Positions 1-9,057 of a stretch of 53,602 nt of DNA are shown piece by piece. The number at the start of each line of letters is the position of its first letter. Positions within the stretch are counted from its first letter, which is position 1. Made by a program: the position numbers and the translations under genes. This DNA is from Candidatus Parvarchaeota archaeon UBA446. GTDB taxonomy: Archaea > Nanobdellota > Nanobdellia > Parvarchaeales > Parvarchaeaceae. Where the stretch lies: the NCBI GenBank assembly GCA_002503215.1, contig DARG01000041.1:1-53602 (forward strand), written 5' to 3'. The notes under the pieces were generated by a model. That model ran no database searches. It was not told the DNA's origin and worked only from the letters and a program-made list of their open reading frames with translations.

Positions 1-20
1 TGCGGCTGGATCACCTCCTT
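1..20 (+). rRNA. rrs: 16S rRNA, 3' terminal bases only
   Basis: The window starts inside the conserved 3' end of small-subunit rRNA, GGATCACCTCCT, which carries the anti-Shine-Dalgarno sequence. Only the last ~20 bases are present. No tRNA-Ala or 23S gene follows; a protein gene starts 90 nt downstream on the same strand, so this 16S gene stands apart from the 23S gene. The CACCTCCT tail predicts SD sites of the AGGAGGTG type, which are found before many operon-internal genes in this window. Confidence 0.95.
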
Positions 21-110
21 TATTTATAATTAGGGCGAGGTCATATTTACGTGCATTAACATCATCTGCATACTTTTGATTACAAGTATTATTAGTGAGG
101 GGGATTTTTT

Positions 111-2381
111 GTGATAGATTTGCCTGTAGAAACATTGAAATTTTTTGATAACGATGAACTTAGAGCTAGGATATTTTATGAGAAGTATTCTCTATCTGAC
201 TTAGAAGGTAACAGAGAAGAGAAAGTGCCTACAGAAATGTGGAAAAGGATAGCTAGAGAGTTAGCTAGCGTAGAAAAAGAAGATAAAAGAAAAGATATCG
301 AAGATAATTTTTATTGGCTTCTGGAAAACTTTAAATTTGTACCAGGTGGGAGAATATTATTTGGTGCGGGTTCTAAACATAAGGCAACACTTCTTAACTG
401 TTATTACATACCTATAAAAAATGATTCTTTGACGGGTATATATGATACCGCCAGAGAAATGGCAAGAACATATTCTTATGGAGGAGGTGTAGGTATAGAC
501 ATATCTATACTTAGACCAAGAAACTCTCCTGTAAATAATTCGGCAAGGTTTTCTACAGGTTCAGTTTCATTTATGGAGTTATACTCAGTAACAACTGGAA
601 CCATAGGACAAACTGGCAGAAGAGGTGCTTTAATGATAACATTAGATGTTACCCATCCAGATATAGAAGAGTTTGTAACAATAAAGAGTGATAAAAAAAG
701 TGTAAGGTACGCCAACATAAGTGTCAAAGTATATGACGAATTTATGGATGCTGTTGAGAATGATAAAAACTTTACGTTACACTTTAAAAATGATAAAGTA
801 GACGTAAAAAAGGAAATAAAAGCCAAGGATTTGTGGATGAAAATAATAGAAACGGCGCTAAATACGGGAGACCCCGGTATAATGTTTTGGGATAGAATGA
901 AAAAAGAATCTCCTACAGAATATGACGAAAAGATGGCTATACATGGTACAAATCCTTGTTCAGAACAGCCTTTAGAGGATTATGGAGCCTGTGATTTGGG
1001 TGCTATAAATCTTGATTATTTTGTAAAGGATGCGTTTACTGACAAAGCAAATGTAGACTGGGAAAATTTGGATAAAGTTATAAGATACGGGGTGCGTTTT
1101 TTAGATGATGTTCTTGATTACAGCAATGATAAGCATGCTTTAAAAGAGCAGGCGCAAGAAAGTCTTTATGCTAGACGGATAGGTCTTGGTATTATGGGTT
1201 TAGCAAATATGTTGATAAGTATGAACCTTAAATATGATTCTGACAAGGCAATAGAGTTCGTAGATTATCTTATGAAAAGGATAAAAGAAACAGCATATGA
1301 CGAGAGTTCCAACCTAGCGATAGAAAAAGGGTCTTTTCCTGCGTTTGTAGCAGATAAACACATACAAAGAGACTTTGTTAAAAGATTGGATTCTAAGCTT
1401 TTAGAAAAGATAAAGAAAAATGGGCTAAGAAATGCTTGTATTTTAACCGTTGCTCCGACCGGTTCAATATCTTCAATGGCAGGAGTAAGTGGGGGTATAG
1501 AACCTATATTCGCTTTAAGTTATATTCGTAGATCAGAGTCTCTGTCTGAAGAAAAATTCGAAGTTCTTGATCCTTTTGTTAAGCGTTATATGGATAAATT
1601 AGGTATAAAATCCAAGAAAGATTTGCCAGATATTTTTGTAACGGCTCATAATATAGATCCTTTCTTTAGAGTAAAGATGCAGGCAGCTGTTCAAAAACAT
1701 ATAGATTCTTCAATATCTTCTACAGTAAATCTTTCAGCAGGTACTGATGCAGATACAGTCGATAAGATTTACAGATACGCGTGGAAGTTGGGCTGTAAAT
1801 CCATAACAGTTTATAGAGAAGGATCTAAAAATGATATTCTTAAATCACTGGATGAAGAAAAGCCAGAAAAAGAAAGCATAGCGTTAAAAGAGGAGGAAAG
1901 GCCATTTCTTCTTCAAGGTATGACCGTAAAAATACCAACTTCACAGGGAAAGATGTATCTTACTATAAATAAAGATAAAACTGGTAACGTAAAAGAGATC
2001 TTTATAGACATGGGCCGTTCTGGTGAGTTGGAAAAAAGTTTTACAGAAGCTCTCGGAAGGATAATAAGTATATATCTTCAATCAGGTGGAGATGTAAATC
2101 GTATAACTAGGACTTTGAAGGGAATAAAAGGAGGAAGTTCTATATGGTTTAATGGCATTCAGATATTCTCAATACCAGATGGCATAGCAAAGGCTATAGA
2201 ATTAGCGGTAAAAAACATAGATATCTCTAATCAAAATGAAACTCTTCATGGTGTGCTTAATAACAACGATAACTTAGAAAACAATAAAGCTACAGTATGC
2301 CCGGAATGTCATCAAAAAACACTTATATTTGAAAATGGCTGTTTCATATGTAAGAGCTGTGGTTATACAAAATGTGAATAA
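111..2381 (+). CDS. nrdJ: adenosylcobalamin-dependent (class II) ribonucleotide reductase
   Basis: This cytosolic enzyme reduces ribonucleotides to deoxyribonucleotides by radical chemistry started by coenzyme B12. The 756-residue protein has the family's redox cysteines at C97 (LLNCYYIP) and C294 (GACDLGAIN), and the thiyl-radical motif NPCSE with N281, C283 and E285. A conserved APTGSIS loop lies near residue 450. The C-terminus carries a CxxC...CxxC zinc-ribbon tail ending in CGYTKC, as in Thermotoga-type NrdJ. No NrdB partner lies nearby, which fits class II. The start is GTG at 111, chosen because GAGGGGG lies 7 nt upstream. The gene lies 90 nt after the 16S end and may be read through from it. 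I see no B12 riboswitch in the short leader. Confidence 0.93.
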   Translation: MIDLPVETLKFFDNDELRARIFYEKYSLSDLEGNREEKVPTEMWKRIARELASVEKEDKRKDIEDNFYWLLENFKFVPGGRILFGAGSKHKATLLNCYYIPIKNDSLTGIYDTAREMARTYSYGGGVGIDISILRPRNSPVNNSARFSTGSVSFMELYSVTTGTIGQTGRRGALMITLDVTHPDIEEFVTIKSDKKSVRYANISVKVYDEFMDAVENDKNFTLHFKNDKVDVKKEIKAKDLWMKIIETALNTGDPGIMFWDRMKKESPTEYDEKMAIHGTNPCSEQPLEDYGACDLGAINLDYFVKDAFTDKANVDWENLDKVIRYGVRFLDDVLDYSNDKHALKEQAQESLYARRIGLGIMGLANMLISMNLKYDSDKAIEFVDYLMKRIKETAYDESSNLAIEKGSFPAFVADKHIQRDFVKRLDSKLLEKIKKNGLRNACILTVAPTGSISSMAGVSGGIEPIFALSYIRRSESLSEEKFEVLDPFVKRYMDKLGIKSKKDLPDIFVTAHNIDPFFRVKMQAAVQKHIDSSISSTVNLSAGTDADTVDKIYRYAWKLGCKSITVYREGSKNDILKSLDEEKPEKESIALKEEERPFLLQGMTVKIPTSQGKMYLTINKDKTGNVKEIFIDMGRSGELEKSFTEALGRIISIYLQSGGDVNRITRTLKGIKGGSSIWFNGIQIFSIPDGIAKAIELAVKNIDISNQNETLHGVLNNNDNLENNKATVCPECHQKTLIFENGCFICKSCGYTKCE

Positions 2382-2415
2382 AGGAAAGCTATTAAAATAA
2401 TCGGAGGCTATGTAA

Positions 2416-2694
2416 ATGATGGAAATAAAGGTTTTAGATAAGGATGAGTCCTCTATTAAGTTCAGAGTTAAAGGAGGCACGCAATCTGTATTAAATATTA
2501 TAAAAGAAGAAGCAGATAGCGTCGAAGGCGTTTCATTTGCAGGGTTCGTAATGGAACACCCTCTAGAAAAGTCATCTATATTCGTTATGAAGACAGAAGG
2601 CAAGAATATAGATAAGTTATTCAAAGAAGTAATAGCAAATACACTATCAGATCTAAAAGAAGCAAAGAAACAGATAAATTCCCAATTCAAGTAG
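2416..2694 (+). CDS. rpoL: DNA-directed RNA polymerase subunit L (Rpb11 homologue)
   Basis: This 92-residue protein matches the archaeal RpoL pattern: it begins EIKVLDKDESSIKFRVKG, then has the EHPLE element that follows the FAGF strand, and ends in a helical tail. RpoL pairs with RpoD to form the platform on which RNA polymerase assembles. The start is ATG 2416 (or ATG 2419), with the strong SD GGAGGC at 2403-2408. It sits between nrdJ and the signal peptidase gene, which begins 4 nt after its stop, so the three probably form one transcript. Length is normal for the family. Confidence 0.92.
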   Translation: MMEIKVLDKDESSIKFRVKGGTQSVLNIIKEEADSVEGVSFAGFVMEHPLEKSSIFVMKTEGKNIDKLFKEVIANTLSDLKEAKKQINSQFK

Positions 2695-2698
2695 TATA

Positions 2699-3271
2699 AT
2701 GAAAAAGGATAGTAAAAAACCATTTGTAGTTAAACTCTTTAAAGGTGAGAGTGTTTATTCAATACTACTATATATTATAATATTCTATTTTGTTTTCGTA
2801 TACGTTGCCATTCCTTCAGTATATGCTTTTACTCCAGTAAGAGATATAAGCGCAGTAGTTTCCGGTAGTATGGTTCATCAAGAACCGCAAATAAATTCCA
2901 CTTATTATGGGTGGTTAAAATCTCATGGTTTTAATATGACGGCCGTAAGTAAATGGCCTTTTTCAAATGGTATAAATATAGGTTCTATTGCGGTAGCCGA
3001 TAAAGTTTTGCCGTCCCAGATTAAAGTAGGGGATGTTATAATATATCATATAAACTATGATGGTCTCGATGAGAATATAATTCACAGAGTAATTAATGAA
3101 ACAGAGATAAACGGCTCTTATTATTACACCACGAAAGGCGATGCGAATCCATTTTCTCTGCCATTTGAATATAATATACCTTACAATCATGTAGTGGGAG
3201 AGGTAGAATACACAATTCCATATCTAGGGTATCCAAAATACTTACTTTATTCTCTATCTAAATATATATAA
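2699..3271 (+). CDS. sec11: signal peptidase I, ER/archaeal type
   Basis: This membrane protease removes signal peptides from exported proteins. A single N-terminal membrane anchor spans about residues 19-42. The nucleophile serine is S57 in VVSGSM. H129 in IIHRV replaces the lysine of bacterial enzymes, and D148 lies in TKGDAN; this Ser-His-Asp set identifies the Sec11-like (S26B) group. At 190 residues it is a normal archaeal size. It follows rpoL by only 4 nt, suggesting translational coupling. The linker between S57 and the second conserved block holds an extracytoplasmic insertion with potential N-glycosylation sites. Confidence 0.9.
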   Translation: MKKDSKKPFVVKLFKGESVYSILLYIIIFYFVFVYVAIPSVYAFTPVRDISAVVSGSMVHQEPQINSTYYGWLKSHGFNMTAVSKWPFSNGINIGSIAVADKVLPSQIKVGDVIIYHINYDGLDENIIHRVINETEINGSYYYTTKGDANPFSLPFEYNIPYNHVVGEVEYTIPYLGYPKYLLYSLSKYI

Positions 3272-3321
3272 TTTAATTCAACCAAATAGTATTTATCCTA
3301 ATAAATTTATCTAAACTTGAT

Positions 3322-3879
3322 ATGAAAAAAATAATAGTTCTAACTGGTATGCCTGGTAGCGGAAAATCTACAGCCGCTGTTGAATTCTTGAAATTAGGCA
3401 TTCCTGTAATAGGCATGGGTGATGCCGTCAGGAAGGAAATGCGTAGAAAAGGAATAGAAATAAATAACAAATCTATACGTATGTTCTCAAAAAAGATGAC
3501 TTCAAAGCATGGGAAAAAATATGTTATAAATCTAGTAAAAAATGAACTTCTAGACATATTCAAAACTCACAACATAGTTGTTTTGGATGGGGCGAGAAGA
3601 ATGTCCGAAGTGGAGGAAGTTGAAAAAGAGGGATACAAACCTATAATTTTGGGAATAATAACAGATAAACAATTAAGATTCAAAAGAATAGTAAACCGAA
3701 AAAACGAAAGCGATTTTTCATCCTATAATGAATTTAAATGGAGAGAGAAGCTTGAATTAAGCTATGGTATAGCAGATGTAATAGCTTCAGCAGATTATTA
3801 TATAGACAATTCAAGCAGTAAATCAGTATTTATTACCAGTCTAAAAAAATTTTTATCCAAAGTCAGATCTCTAAAATAA
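3322..3879 (+). CDS. P-loop nucleotide kinase-like protein (UPF0200 type)
   Basis: The 185-residue protein starts with a Walker A motif, GMPGSGKS (residues 9-16), in a layout like adenylate kinase and dephospho-CoA kinase. A VVLDGARR segment takes the place of the Walker B/lid-proximal region. The pattern (GIPVIGMGDAVRKE, then DGARRMSEVE) matches the archaeal UPF0200 kinase-like family, whose substrate is unsettled. A short T/A-rich promoter-like stretch lies about 28 nt before the ATG. Its 3' end overlaps the oppositely oriented glucosidase gene by 17 bp. A role as nucleoside monophosphate or dephospho-CoA kinase is inference only. Confidence 0.72.
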   Translation: MKKIIVLTGMPGSGKSTAAVEFLKLGIPVIGMGDAVRKEMRRKGIEINNKSIRMFSKKMTSKHGKKYVINLVKNELLDIFKTHNIVVLDGARRMSEVEEVEKEGYKPIILGIITDKQLRFKRIVNRKNESDFSSYNEFKWREKLELSYGIADVIASADYYIDNSSSKSVFITSLKKFLSKVRSLK

Positions 3880-5728
3880 ATCGGTCTGAAAGTTCAGTGT
3901 AACTGTAATTAGATTTTATACTCCCGTTATCTATTGCTATCTCGATAAGATTATCCCCCATTTTTAGGGTTTTTTTGCCTTTTATATTCGCTCTTTTCAT
4001 TACGTTTACTTCACCGTTTGGGATGTCTGGTTTTATTCCAAGAATATGCCGTTCTATTATAAAAGGAATAAGACATATAGACCATGCCTGAGATGGACAA
4101 CCCTTTGGTGTACCATCTGGTTGTATTATCTCATTTATTCTAGAAGAACATTGCAGCCCATCATTCTTTTTTAGTATACTTATAAGTTTTTCTCCAAGGT
4201 CATCTCTGCCATTTTGGAATGCTACTGCAGCAAATATTTGTGTAAGTATAGGCCAAATGGATCCATTCTGATAACTTCTGAAATCAAATGTTTTATCATT
4301 TTTAGAAACAGAAAGTACCCCACTTTCACTTAGCATGTTCTCTTCTAAATTTTTTATTATTATTGGAATTTTTTCACTGTCTATTACATCAAAGTAAAGT
4401 GCGAATAGCTGATTTGCGCTGTTTATATCTAAATCCTTCTGGTCTTTAAAGTAACTACCCATAAACATCGAATTAATGCTTTTCTTTAGAAGTTTTGATA
4501 TTTCTTCCGCTTCTTTGTCCTTATATAATTTGTACATTTCATTCAAAGCTTTTGCCCATATTGCCTGTATCTCAATAGAATATTCTCTATCCAAAGAATC
4601 CATCCAAGTTTCACGACCTTTATCGTGTATAAAACCATTATCAAGCCATTTATTTACCGTACCAAGTATAATCTCTTTATTTTTAAGTATAATATCAAAT
4701 ATTTCTTTATCTGCCGTATACTGATAATATTCAAAAGAATCTATCAAAAAAAGACCTAATACATCTTTTGGATAAAGATTTCCATTCATTATATTTGGCA
4801 ACCCTCTCTCATTTATCTCTCCCGCAAGTTTTGATATAAACTCCTTAACAAACGAATTGTTTCCCATCGAAAGAAATGAAGGTAATATTATTAACGCATC
4901 CCTAAGCCAAAACTCGTTAAAGTATGGTAAGCCAGCATAGATTTCTTTTTTATTAAAATTTGTATAAGAGTAAATGGAATCAATTGCGTCCATTACAAAG
5001 CTGTTTTCAATTACATTTGTTTCGAATTTTCTGCTATCTACCTTTATTATCTCACCATATTCTTCTGCGTGTTTTATCTTATTCTTTATCAATTTATAAA
5101 GAGTATCAAAATCAAGTTCTTTTGATGATAATATAATATCATAAGTTTCACCAGTCTTTATATCTGCAGAAGTATACCCCGGTATGTATTTATTTTGAAC
5201 TTCTCCACTATCTAAATAATGTGTAATTCCATTTTTAAGGGAATACAATCCTGGGGAATGCACTCCATAATATTCATCTTTTATAAATTCTCCTTTTAAA
5301 AAATATACAAAAGCTGAAGCTCCGTTAAAATTTGCCCGTATTCCATTCTTTATATTATAAAGTTCGTATCTCTTTCCTTTTTGATAGTTTTCATTTCTAT
5401 CTCTTATATTTATACCAATTTCAGCGTTTATACTAGTGTCATAAGAAGGCGTTATGGAAACAAGTATACAATCATCGTAGCATTTTACTGATTCTGTAAC
5501 TTCTCCTTTTTTCGTTTTGAATGTAAGTACCGAAAATTGAGAGTTATAGAAAGAGAATTCCTTGAAATTGGCTTCCGATAAAAATTCATCTCCTAATTTG
5601 AATGCAAAATAGTCAAAGTATTTTCTATTTGCTTTCCATACTCCACACCATTTAGATCCAAATTCACCGTTGTTAAATCTAAATAGAAAAGTGCCATTTT
5701 TTGATAGCACATGAACAATAGATTCCAT
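3863..5728 (-). CDS. amylo-alpha-1,6-glucosidase-like glycoside hydrolase (glycogen debranching type)
   Basis: The 621-residue protein has an N-terminal beta-rich domain (to about residue 240), then an alpha/alpha toroid typical of GDE C-terminal domains. Recognisable motifs are AGLPYFNEFWLRDAL (the family's wF.RD element), ETWMD and IEIQAIWAKAL, which carry the acidic catalytic residues of this clan. It has no separate glucanotransferase domain, as in other archaeal GDE-type glucosidases. It probably trims alpha-1,6 branches of glycogen or a similar glucan. There is no signal peptide, so it is cytosolic. A TATA-like stretch lies about 25 nt before the ATG (5747-5759). It converges on, and overlaps by 17 bp, the kinase-like gene. 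Confidence 0.82.
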   Translation of the reverse strand: MESIVHVLSKNGTFLFRFNNGEFGSKWCGVWKANRKYFDYFAFKLGDEFLSEANFKEFSFYNSQFSVLTFKTKKGEVTESVKCYDDCILVSITPSYDTSINAEIGINIRDRNENYQKGKRYELYNIKNGIRANFNGASAFVYFLKGEFIKDEYYGVHSPGLYSLKNGITHYLDSGEVQNKYIPGYTSADIKTGETYDIILSSKELDFDTLYKLIKNKIKHAEEYGEIIKVDSRKFETNVIENSFVMDAIDSIYSYTNFNKKEIYAGLPYFNEFWLRDALIILPSFLSMGNNSFVKEFISKLAGEINERGLPNIMNGNLYPKDVLGLFLIDSFEYYQYTADKEIFDIILKNKEIILGTVNKWLDNGFIHDKGRETWMDSLDREYSIEIQAIWAKALNEMYKLYKDKEAEEISKLLKKSINSMFMGSYFKDQKDLDINSANQLFALYFDVIDSEKIPIIIKNLEENMLSESGVLSVSKNDKTFDFRSYQNGSIWPILTQIFAAVAFQNGRDDLGEKLISILKKNDGLQCSSRINEIIQPDGTPKGCPSQAWSICLIPFIIERHILGIKPDIPNGEVNVMKRANIKGKKTLKMGDNLIEIAIDNGSIKSNYSYTELSDRFILEI

Positions 5729-5954
5729 AGATTTATATGGTAAGCCTTAAATTTATCCTTTATTTTCCTTTAACACCAGAATAGCTTTTTAAACGACATT
5801 TTATTTTTATATCTTTTAGTATAAATTTAAGATAAATAAAAAAAACATTTGAAATAGAAATATTTGTAACCTGTTTTTATACTACCTCGGTATTTTTTGC
5901 TCTAAGTTTATATATTTTTAACAGTATTTATATCTAATAATATTTATTCTAAAT

Positions 5955-6497
5955 ATGGAAATATTTTATATCACAGGAAACGAAGGTAAATTTTTAGAAG
6001 TCAAAAATCTTATGCCGAGTATAAAAAGATTGTCAATAGACCTAGCCGAAATTCAATCTTTAAATACATCCGAGATAGCACAGAAGAAAGCAGAAGAAGG
6101 TTATAAGATATCACATGTTAAACACCTTGTAGTTGATGACGCATCTCTATATTTAGAGGCATTGAACTACAAGCTTCCCGGCCCACTAGTAAAATGGTTT
6201 TTAACTTCTGTAGGCAGTAGAGGACTGTTTAATCTTGCAAATTCATATAAAAAATATGGAGCAAAGGCTGTTTGTACTCTCTGTTATAGAAACGAAAATG
6301 GAAAGTTTAAAATTTTTAAAGGTACCGTAACCGGTAAAATAGTCCCGCCAAAAGTAAATTCATTCAAACATTGGAACGGTATATTTATCCCAGAAGGTGA
6401 AAATATACCTTTCGCAGATATGAGTCTCGATAGAAAGAATAGGTTAAGCCACCGAAGTATAGCCGTAAGGAAGCTTAAAAGATATTTAATGTCTTGA
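5955..6497 (+). CDS. rdgB: XTP/dITP pyrophosphatase (non-canonical purine NTPase)
   Basis: This house-cleaning enzyme hydrolyses dITP and XTP to monophosphates and so keeps deaminated purines out of DNA. The 180-residue protein opens with the TGNEGKFLE substrate-phosphate motif. It has the acidic VVDDASLYLEAL metal-binding block followed by LPGPLVKWFL, and near the C-terminus the SHRSIAV element, in the order typical of HAM1/RdgB. A TATA box at 5924-5934 lies about 26 nt before the ATG, indicating a leaderless mRNA. Its end overlaps the convergent membrane-protein gene by 12 bp. Confidence 0.92.
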   Translation: MEIFYITGNEGKFLEVKNLMPSIKRLSIDLAEIQSLNTSEIAQKKAEEGYKISHVKHLVVDDASLYLEALNYKLPGPLVKWFLTSVGSRGLFNLANSYKKYGAKAVCTLCYRNENGKFKIFKGTVTGKIVPPKVNSFKHWNGIFIPEGENIPFADMSLDRKNRLSHRSIAVRKLKRYLMS

Positions 6498-7400
6498 ATA
6501 TTTCTTAAGTGCAATTTTCATGGCGTTTCTGTATGATACCAGCCCGATTATCACCACCACAGATATAACCACGAAAAAGCCCAGTCCTAAATCGTGGAGA
6601 TTGTGTATCTGCAATGGAGTTATGACTCCAAAAGTGAGTATCTGTGGAAATAGTATTACGCCTATCCCTGCTATTACAAAGGTAGCTCCTCCATATAGTA
6701 ATACACTTGATGAGATATATCTTGCTATAAATTGTAGACCATTCATACTTATCTTTTTTATTTTTTTTATCCATGTTCCGAAAAGAGCACCAAATGCGAA
6801 CTGCATTGTCATAGTCCCAAGACCAAACATCAGGCCAGGCAGGAATGCTACATATGCATTCGGCATATTCGGAACAAACACAAAATATATTATTAAAGCA
6901 AATGCGCCGAAACCAAAACCTGCTATAAGCCCATGTATCAGGGCCATCCATGGTTTTACATCCTTCTTATAGAAATCTTTATCGGAATGTCTGAACCTTT
7001 TTTTAAGTCCTTTACTTATCCATTCATTTACTTCTAAATGAGGATAGAAGCTTCCGTATTTTACATAGTGCCCGGCTATGTACATTACGGCTCCCACTAT
7101 TGTGTATACTATCCCAAAAAATAATGGGGAGGCTATAAAAGATCTGAAGCTGGCAAGGCCGTATGCGAATGCTAAGAATATTATTTCGGACATTAAAGCC
7201 CTCTGTAAAGTAAAACCTGCGGAGAATATAGCACCAACCTCCGCCCCTTTTTTTGTGCTGCCACTTCCGACGGCATAAGAGAACGTAATCGGCCAAGTGT
7301 GCTCATCCGGTGTTATTCCGTGTACTATTCCTAATAAATAAGACAGCAGCAGTGTTATGTAAACACCATCGTACACAGGATTGAACAAGTTTATATTCAT
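6486..7400 (-). CDS. polytopic membrane protein with HX4DEH motif, NiCoT-like metal transporter candidate
   Basis: The 304-residue protein has about seven hydrophobic segments. The first helix holds HGITPDEHTWP (H27, D32, E33, H34, P37), which resembles the H-x4-D-H signature of Ni/Co permeases (NiCoT/RcnA clan). A second histidine-bearing helix (ALIHGLIAGFGFGAF) starts the other half, and a further His-rich stretch (IHNLHD) lies near the C-terminus. These histidines suggest divalent-metal transport, but overall similarity to characterised NiCoT proteins cannot be judged by eye. Cobalt uptake would suit an organism using B12-dependent NrdJ. The gene is somewhat richer in GC than its neighbours and stands alone. 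Confidence 0.5.
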   Translation of the reverse strand: MNINLFNPVYDGVYITLLLSYLLGIVHGITPDEHTWPITFSYAVGSGSTKKGAEVGAIFSAGFTLQRALMSEIIFLAFAYGLASFRSFIASPLFFGIVYTIVGAVMYIAGHYVKYGSFYPHLEVNEWISKGLKKRFRHSDKDFYKKDVKPWMALIHGLIAGFGFGAFALIIYFVFVPNMPNAYVAFLPGLMFGLGTMTMQFAFGALFGTWIKKIKKISMNGLQFIARYISSSVLLYGGATFVIAGIGVILFPQILTFGVITPLQIHNLHDLGLGFFVVISVVVIIGLVSYRNAMKIALKKYSRH

Positions 7401-7489
7401 TTAAAAAGAAATCGCTACAAAGCTCTTATTATTTCTACCTCTACTTTCTTATATTTCACTGTATTTAAATATCTTTGTGTATAAAACTG

Positions 7490-7500
7490 TATAAATAATT
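7490..7500 (+). promoter_or_regulatory. TATA box for the HAD/ABC operon
   Basis: GTATAAATAAT lies with its centre about 25 nt before ATG 7519. This is the archaeal spacing expected if the mRNA starts at the ATG. It supports the chosen start of the HAD gene and a single promoter for the three overlapping genes that follow. Confidence 0.6.
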
Positions 7501-7518
7501 TACATGACTTAATAAATA

Positions 7519-8148
7519 ATGATAAAGGGAGTAGTTTTTGATTTGGACGGTACACTTATAGACACAGCCAGTATTCTCTCGGAAGCATGGGTGGAAGCAT
7601 TGTCATCTGAGGGAGTAAAGGTAGAATACGATGATATACATAAAAATACCAGAGGTATGGCTTCGAGAGATATAGTGAAGAGATATCTGCCTGGAAGTAG
7701 TGATGAAGACGTACCTCGTATGAATGAGAAGCGCAAGAAAGCTTTCATGGCTTCCATTGAAATCGGTAAAAGAATACTGTATCCAGAGACTATGGATGTT
7801 TTAGCAAAACTTGATTCAAAGGGAATAAAGAGTGCTATAGGTACGGGGATGTCAAGGGATCTTCTAGGAAAGGTCCTTGATACAACAAGACTTTCTGAAA
7901 AGGTTAAAGTAGTCGTAAGTTCCGATGATGTAGCCAATGGTAAACCCTCTCCAGATATATTCGAAGAGGCGTTTAAAAGACTTAAAGTAGATGCGAAGGA
8001 GGGAATGGTGGTAGGAGACAGCGTTAACGATATACTACCTGGTATAAAGATTGGTGCATTTACGGTTTTTATATCAAGAAACGGTGAAAAATTGGACATT
8101 GCCGACAAGAACATAAACAGTCTGGAAGAGATTTTTAAATTCATATGA
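7519..8148 (+). CDS. HAD-superfamily phosphatase, phosphoglycolate phosphatase-like
   Basis: The 209-residue protein shows HAD motif I DLDGTLIDT (nucleophile D9, acid/base D11), a helical cap domain in the first half, the conserved lysine in KPSPDIF, and motif IV GDSVNDI. This is the layout of phosphoglycolate phosphatase and beta-phosphoglucomutase enzymes; substrate cannot be told from sequence. The start follows a TATA box at leaderless spacing. Its stop overlaps the start of the ABC ATPase in an ATGA arrangement, so it is co-translated with an exporter, an unusual partner for a HAD phosphatase. Confidence 0.85.
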   Translation: MIKGVVFDLDGTLIDTASILSEAWVEALSSEGVKVEYDDIHKNTRGMASRDIVKRYLPGSSDEDVPRMNEKRKKAFMASIEIGKRILYPETMDVLAKLDSKGIKSAIGTGMSRDLLGKVLDTTRLSEKVKVVVSSDDVANGKPSPDIFEEAFKRLKVDAKEGMVVGDSVNDILPGIKIGAFTVFISRNGEKLDIADKNINSLEEIFKFI

Positions 8149-9056
8149 TCCACAATGCTATCGTAATTGAAGGTTTATATAAGAAATTCGGAACAACTGT
8201 AGCTCTGAACAACATATCCTTTAAGTCTGTAGAGGGCGTCAATATAATTCTAGGCCCAAATGGTGCAGGAAAAAGCACTTTTCTAAGATGTATAATGGGG
8301 TTGTATAAACCAAGTAGCGGTTCAATAAGTGTTTTAGGTAAAAGGCCGTATTTTGACGATAGTGTACGCGAAAAAATAGCTCTTCTTTCAGACAATTATG
8401 CAATGTATGACTTTCTTACGGTAAAACAGAATCTAAAGTTTTTTGGAAGTTTGTATCATTTAAAGGATAAGGAGATATACAAGAAGAGCCTTGCAATTTT
8501 GAAGGACATGGACGCAGTAAAATTCTTTGACAGAAAAGTAGTAGAACTTAGCAGAGGTACAAAGCAGAAGATAGCATTCTGTAGAGCTATGCTGAATGAA
8601 CCAGATATACTTTTACTAGATGAGCCTACAGCGTTTCTTGATGCAAGTTCATCAGAGTGGATACGTAATTTTGTTATAAATTATAGCAAAGGCGGAAAGA
8701 CTGTACTTTTTGTTACGCAGAAATTAGATGAAGTATCAAGGTTCAATGCTAGACTAGTAATTTTAAGAGAGGGTAGTATAGTAGAGGATACTACTACATA
8801 CAATATATATAATGACATAATGAAATCCTCCAGTGTTCTTATAAGATTCGCCAAGCCAGTTAGCACAAGTATACTTAAATTAACTGGCTACAAATTTGAA
8901 GCTATGGAGGTGGGAAGTGTAAGCAGCGTGAAGTTTTTCATAGATAGTTATGCTGACGTAAATAAACTTGTCTTAAAACTTATAAAGAAAAAAGCATTCA
9001 TACTCGGTATAGATTACATAGAACCCTTAGTTGAGAGGATATCTAAAGGCGGTTGA
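8145..9056 (+). CDS. ABC transporter ATP-binding protein
   Basis: The 303-residue ATPase has Walker A GPNGAGKS, an LSRGTKQK signature in place of the usual LSGGQ, Walker B ILLLDEPTAFLD and a switch-region variant in which Q follows VT (VTQKLDE) where H is usual. A C-terminal extension of about 80 residues follows, as in drug- or natriuretic-type (CcmA/NatA-like) exporters. The ATG overlaps the HAD stop. The permease starts directly after its own stop, so ATPase and permease form one ABC-2 exporter at the membrane. Substrate unknown. Confidence 0.88.
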   Translation: MIHNAIVIEGLYKKFGTTVALNNISFKSVEGVNIILGPNGAGKSTFLRCIMGLYKPSSGSISVLGKRPYFDDSVREKIALLSDNYAMYDFLTVKQNLKFFGSLYHLKDKEIYKKSLAILKDMDAVKFFDRKVVELSRGTKQKIAFCRAMLNEPDILLLDEPTAFLDASSSEWIRNFVINYSKGGKTVLFVTQKLDEVSRFNARLVILREGSIVEDTTTYNIYNDIMKSSSVLIRFAKPVSTSILKLTGYKFEAMEVGSVSSVKFFIDSYADVNKLVLKLIKKKAFILGIDYIEPLVERISKGG

Positions 9057-9057
9057 T

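Noticed and set aside
6520-6972. Plus-strand frame of 150 codons opposite the NiCoT-like gene
   Set aside because: Rich in Ile, Pro and Lys as expected for the reverse of a membrane protein; no start signal.
7509-8153. Long minus-strand open frame opposite the HAD gene
   Set aside because: It is the antisense of a clear HAD phosphatase; its hydrophobic Ser/Leu-rich product is a typical shadow.
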